Origin: an uncultured Collinsella sp.
GTDB taxonomy: Bacteria; Actinomycetota; Coriobacteriia; Coriobacteriales; Coriobacteriaceae
Length of the DNA: 7,397 nucleotides
NCBI GenBank assembly: GCA_900555225.1
Contig: USKL01000066.1
Span: forward strand, 1-7,397
Reading direction: 5' to 3'
Part shown: piece after piece, positions 4,487-7,397 of the stretch
Layout: each line of letters begins with the position of its first letter
Numbering within the stretch: position 1 is the first letter of the stretch
Program-made: the position numbers and the translations under genes
The notes under the pieces: model-generated
Database searches by the model: none
Told to the model about the DNA's origin: nothing
What the model saw: only the letters and a program-made list of their open reading frames with translations

Positions 4487-7084
4487 CTACCTCCTCGCTG
4501 TGGATGAGCGGCGGGCTGCGGCAACCAAGGTGTCGATGGCGTCGGCCACCGCCACGTCTGCGTTCGCCGTAGCTCCGTCGATTGACAGGTAATAGGTGTC
4601 GCCACCGGAGACCGAGCCGACGGCTTCCGCCGCCCCGGTCTCGTAGGTGACGCTGTTTCCGCCGAACGACATGCTCAGGTCGTCGGCGAAGCCCGATACG
4701 GTGGCCTTCACGCCCTCGAAGCGCTTCTTCAGGCCCGTTTCGAGGGATTGCATGATCCAGCCGCCGTTCGGGATGAGCAGGCGCAAGTCCTTGCGCTTCG
4801 GGCCTTTGAGGCTGGCGATCTTGCCCGCGATGCCGGAAACGAAGTCGTACACGCCGCCGATGCTCGACTTGATACCGCTGAGCAGGCCGCTGACGATAGA
4901 GCTGCCGGCGCTGTAGAGCAAGGAGCCGAGGTTCCCCAGCGCGCTCACGATTCGCCCGGGAATCGATGACACGAAGCTCACCACGGAGTTGATGCCGTTC
5001 GACACGCCGTTGCGGATGTTGCTCCACGCGTTGTTCAGGATGTTGCCGACCGCGTTCCATGCTGACGACCAGATGGATTGCACCGTGGACAGGCCGCCCG
5101 ATATGAACGACTTCACGTTGTTGATGCCGCCTTGCACGGCAGTCTTGATGCTGTTCCACGTGCTGGTTACCCAGTTGCCGATAGCGCCCCAAATCGAGTC
5201 CCACACGCTCTGGATGAGCGCGAGGCCGTTCTGTATGACCGCCTGGATGAGCGCAACGCCGCCGCTGATGACGTTCTGGATGATGCTCCACACGTTCGCT
5301 GCCAGTGATTGGATGGCGCTCCAAACGGAACCCCAGTCGCCGTTGATGACGCCCAAGACAATCGTGATGATGTCCTGGATCGCCTGCATGGCGGACGTCA
5401 CGATGGCCGAGATGTACGGCCAAACGGCGTCGATAACGCCCTGAATAGCGGTCATCGTCGATGTGATTATCTCGACCAAAACGGGAAGCACCGTGGAGAC
5501 GACCGTCTGGATAAGCGTGCATGCGTCAGATATGACCTGCTGGATCAGCGGCATGTTGGCCGTTATGAGGTCGGTCACCTGCTGGATGATTGGGCAAACC
5601 GTCGTCGTGATGGCTAGCGCCACCTGGCCTACCGCGTCGATGATCGTTCCGATTACGGGAACGAGGCCCGATACGATCGAGGCGATGACCGGCGCGATTG
5701 CCGCAACCAACCCGCCGATGGCGAGTGAGAAGCTGTTCACGACGATTACGGCGGCGGCGAAAAGCCCCTGAAGGGGTTCGGCCAAAGCCGTGAGCCTCTG
5801 GAACGCCGGGGCGAGCGATGACGCGATGCTCGAAGCGATGCTGACCATGGAGTTGCGAAACGCCTCGTTGGTTGCCATGCTGTAGGCGAAGATCGCCGCG
5901 AAGGCGGTGATTGCCGCGACAGCGACCGCAGCAGGCGCGGAAAGCGCCAGGAACCCAGTGGCAACGCCCTTCAGAGCCGGAACGATGCCGCCCGTAAGCG
6001 AGTTGGCAAGCGCGCCGAGCACAGGAATCTGCCCGATGAGGCCGCCAAGCGACACGGCAGCTAGGCCGGCCAAAGCGGCGGCGGCCACCTTGCCGCCCGT
6101 TCCGAGCTGCGAGAGGTCTACGCCCTGGATCTTCTCGGCCAGACTGTCGAGGAACCCGCACACCTTCTCGACCGCGCCGCCTGTGCGCGTCAGGTTGCCC
6201 TGCGCGTCGTATGTGACGCCCAGGAACTCGCCGAAGGCCACGGTGAGCGGCTTCAGCGCCGCACGGCACGAGTTCAGTACGCCTCGTATGGAGTTGAACA
6301 CGGGGATGGCGGAGTCCTTGAGCGGAGTCATCCAATCCTGGCCGATTTTCGAGAGCGCGGCCTTCATGTTCGCCATGGAGCCGGTGAAGGTCTCGTTCGC
6401 CGCCTTTGCCGAATCGCCGAACGCGGAATACATGGCGTCGGAGAAGGTTTGGAAGTCGATCTTGCCAGCCGTGACCATCTTGGAAACCTCGTCGGAGGAC
6501 TTGCCCAAGTAGGTCGATAGCGTTGATATTGCGTTGATACCTCGGTCGGTGAACTGCGCGACCTGCTCGCCTGAGAGCTTGCCGTTCGCGGCCACCTTGG
6601 CCCAAATCGAGGAGAGGTCGCCCAAGTCCTGGCCGAACGTGGCGGCTGTGCCCACGCAGCCGTTCAGAGCCTTTTCCATGTCGTTGCCGGCGGCGACGCC
6701 AGATGCGGCGAGCTGGGCGCACGCCTGCGCGGCGGTGTCGAAGCCGAACGCCGTTCCGTCAACTGATTGCTGGATTGTGCTGTAGAAGTCACTCAATTCG
6801 AGCTTCATGCCCTTGAACATCGTCTGGGCCTTCTCGATGTTCAAGGCGCGGCTCATGCCGCCGGTGGCGGCGAGCGTGGTAACTCCTGCGGTAACCGTTC
6901 CGATGGCGTTGCCAATTGACTTCGCAACGCTGCCGAAGCTGTTCGCGAAGTATCCCGCCACCTGCGAGCCGACGCCCTTGGCCGTCTCGGTGAGGCCCTT
7001 GAGCTTCGATGCGGAGCCATCGACGCCCGAGTCGAAGTTCGAGCCGTCGTAGGTTCCCTTGGCGGAGAGAACGTAATCAGCCAT
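4487..7084 (-). CDS. Tail tape measure protein (865 aa)
   Basis: Sets tail length and is thought to be ejected ahead of the DNA, helping it cross the host membrane. The start is the ATG at 7084-7082, with AGGAGG 8 bases upstream (7098-7093). Residues about 76-260 match the N-terminal tape-measure domain style of Gram-positive phages (the TIGR02675 type), with MSRALNIEKAQTMFKGM, a long helical body and DRGINAISTLSTYLG. Hydrophobic, potentially membrane-inserting segments lie at about 333-400 and 440-500. Residues about 496-759 carry a 44-residue repeat with regularly placed Trp. Near the C-terminus KGPKRKDLRLLIPNGGWIM (760-778) and the following SLETGL match a conserved stretch seen in many siphovirus tape measures. 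No peptidase, transglycosylase or zinc-binding motif is evident. At about 0.15 nm per residue, the tail would be near 130 nm at most. Family assignment is secure from length, position and composition. Confidence 0.95.
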   Translation of the reverse strand: MADYVLSAKGTYDGSNFDSGVDGSASKLKGLTETAKGVGSQVAGYFANSFGSVAKSIGNAIGTVTAGVTTLAATGGMSRALNIEKAQTMFKGMKLELSDFYSTIQQSVDGTAFGFDTAAQACAQLAASGVAAGNDMEKALNGCVGTAATFGQDLGDLSSIWAKVAANGKLSGEQVAQFTDRGINAISTLSTYLGKSSDEVSKMVTAGKIDFQTFSDAMYSAFGDSAKAANETFTGSMANMKAALSKIGQDWMTPLKDSAIPVFNSIRGVLNSCRAALKPLTVAFGEFLGVTYDAQGNLTRTGGAVEKVCGFLDSLAEKIQGVDLSQLGTGGKVAAAALAGLAAVSLGGLIGQIPVLGALANSLTGGIVPALKGVATGFLALSAPAAVAVAAITAFAAIFAYSMATNEAFRNSMVSIASSIASSLAPAFQRLTALAEPLQGLFAAAVIVVNSFSLAIGGLVAAIAPVIASIVSGLVPVIGTIIDAVGQVALAITTTVCPIIQQVTDLITANMPLIQQVISDACTLIQTVVSTVLPVLVEIITSTMTAIQGVIDAVWPYISAIVTSAMQAIQDIITIVLGVINGDWGSVWSAIQSLAANVWSIIQNVISGGVALIQAVIQNGLALIQSVWDSIWGAIGNWVTSTWNSIKTAVQGGINNVKSFISGGLSTVQSIWSSAWNAVGNILNNAWSNIRNGVSNGINSVVSFVSSIPGRIVSALGNLGSLLYSAGSSIVSGLLSGIKSSIGGVYDFVSGIAGKIASLKGPKRKDLRLLIPNGGWIMQSLETGLKKRFEGVKATVSGFADDLSMSFGGNSVTYETGAAEAVGSVSGGDTYYLSIDGATANADVAVADAIDTLVAAARRSSTARR
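4490..4496 (-). promoter_or_regulatory. Ribosome-binding site supporting a GTG start
   Basis: GAGGAGG on the minus strand, 6 bases before the GTG at 4483. The tape measure's TAG stop (4489-4487) follows it at once, so the stop lies between the site and the next start. The strong site compensates for the GTG and indicates coupled translation. Confidence 0.75.
4808..5599 (-). repeat. 44-residue (132-bp) tryptophan repeats in the tape measure
   Basis: Trp residues of the tape measure fall at W584/W588/W599, W628/W632/W643 and W672/W676/W687: three triplets with the same internal spacing (4 and 11) and an exact 44-residue step, so three clear copies cover residues 584-715. A weaker copy precedes them (540-583, W555 in phase), a still weaker one lies at 496-539 (M511 in the Trp place), and one follows without Trp (716-759, aligned from S688/S732). 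At DNA level traces remain: the hexamers at 5285, 5153 and 5021 (gctcca, gttcca, gctcca) are 132 bases apart. Since 44 is four times 11, this fits the 11-residue Trp/Phe periodicity known from other tape measures. Confidence 0.85.
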
Positions 7085-7397
7085 TCAGCTTGCCTCCTCC
7101 CCAAGGCGTCCATGGCGGGTTCTTTCGGTGCTGCTCCTTCAGCGCGTCGATCTCCTCGTAGGTGAAGGAGTCCTCGCGGAAGGAGCCGTTGCGCTTTTTC
7201 CAGAGCTTGTGGCGCTTCTTGGACAGGCAGTTGGCAACCGCCACCTGTACGGCGTCCTTGAAGAGGTTCGATTGGTCGACGGTCACGGTCTCAAGCTCTT
7301 TGCGCACGAACGCGAGCTGCACGGGCGTGTGCTGCGCGTACTGCTCGTAATCCCAACCGAGCCTGGCGGCGAAGAACGCGAAGTCGGCCTCCCTGCG
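7077..7397 (-). CDS. Probable tail assembly chaperone, C-terminal part (edge-truncated)
   Basis: The frame is open from the right edge to a TGA at 7079-7077, giving 106 visible residues; the 5' end is outside the window. It starts RREADFAFFAARLGWDYEQY, continues with AQHTPVQLAFVRKELETV, and ends in a very basic region (KKRHKLWKKR) and a WTPWGGGKLNG tail. An aromatic start with W-D-Y-E and a T-P-x-x-L-A helix, placed directly before the tape measure, is typical of the second tail assembly chaperone, often made by programmed frameshifting from the first. The gene overlaps the tape measure by 8 bases. An internal GTG (7322) could start a shorter protein but has no convincing ribosome-binding site, so I treat the reading frame as continuing upstream. 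Function is inferred mainly from position and composition; a stand-alone tail protein is the alternative. Confidence 0.7.
   Translation of the reverse strand, partial: RREADFAFFAARLGWDYEQYAQHTPVQLAFVRKELETVTVDQSNLFKDAVQVAVANCLSKKRHKLWKKRNGSFREDSFTYEEIDALKEQHRKNPPWTPWGGGKLNG

Noticed and set aside
5580..6090. Hydrophobic stretches suggesting a membrane transporter
   Set aside because: They lie inside the tape measure reading frame; hydrophobic segments in the middle of the protein are normal for this family.
4413..6722. Two long alternative frames on the minus strand (369 and 398 residues)
   Set aside because: Both lie in another frame of the tape measure, are Arg/His-rich without a plausible fold, and reflect GC bias. 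The tape measure frame has clear family features and a strong ribosome-binding site.
1..7397. Diversity-generating retroelement or other variable-protein system near the fibre genes
   Set aside because: No reverse transcriptase frame, template/variable repeat pair or recombinase is visible; the window ends just into the last fibre-like gene, so this can only be judged from sequence further left.

Overview
This window is one continuous stretch of the tail-building module of a long-tailed (siphovirus-type) phage or prophage. All seven genes lie on the minus strand, so transcription runs from the right edge to the left edge. The DNA is GC-rich (about 60% by eye), the ribosome-binding sites are strong (AGGAGG type), and the genes are packed end to end or overlap. 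I infer a high-GC Gram-positive host. Sequence style and gene order would fit a gut Coriobacteriia (Eggerthella-like) prophage, but that is an impression. No integrase, host gene or tRNA is present to test it.

Layout in order of transcription: (1) 7397-7077, the C-terminal part of a probable tail assembly chaperone, cut by the window edge; (2) 7084-4487, the 865-residue tape measure protein; (3) 4483-2174, a 769-residue tail-tip protein in the usual distal-tail (Dit) position, with a chain of fibronectin III-like domains; (4) 2181-1099, a 360-residue tail hub / minor tail protein; (5) 1109-855, an 84-residue protein that looks like a small OB-type beta barrel; (6) 843-118, a 241-residue fibre-like protein with eleven perfect seven-residue repeats; (7) 104-1, the first 34 residues of another tail-tip or fibre protein.

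The genes fit one assembly path. The chaperone coats the tape measure, the tape measure sets tail length, the Dit-like and hub proteins form the tip on which the tube grows, and the small barrel and fibre proteins finish the tip and probably touch the host surface. Every junction is an overlap or a gap of 13 bp or less. Several Shine-Dalgarno sequences contain or touch the upstream stop codon, which points to one transcript with translational coupling. No promoter, terminator, RNA gene, insertion sequence, CRISPR array or attachment site was seen, and no stretch over 300 bases lacks a gene.

I did not find a novel defence or mobile system. The points most worth a second look are structural: an exact 44-residue tryptophan repeat in the tape measure, the unbroken heptad array in the fibre protein, the domain mix of the 769-residue protein, and the small barrel protein with a TTG start.
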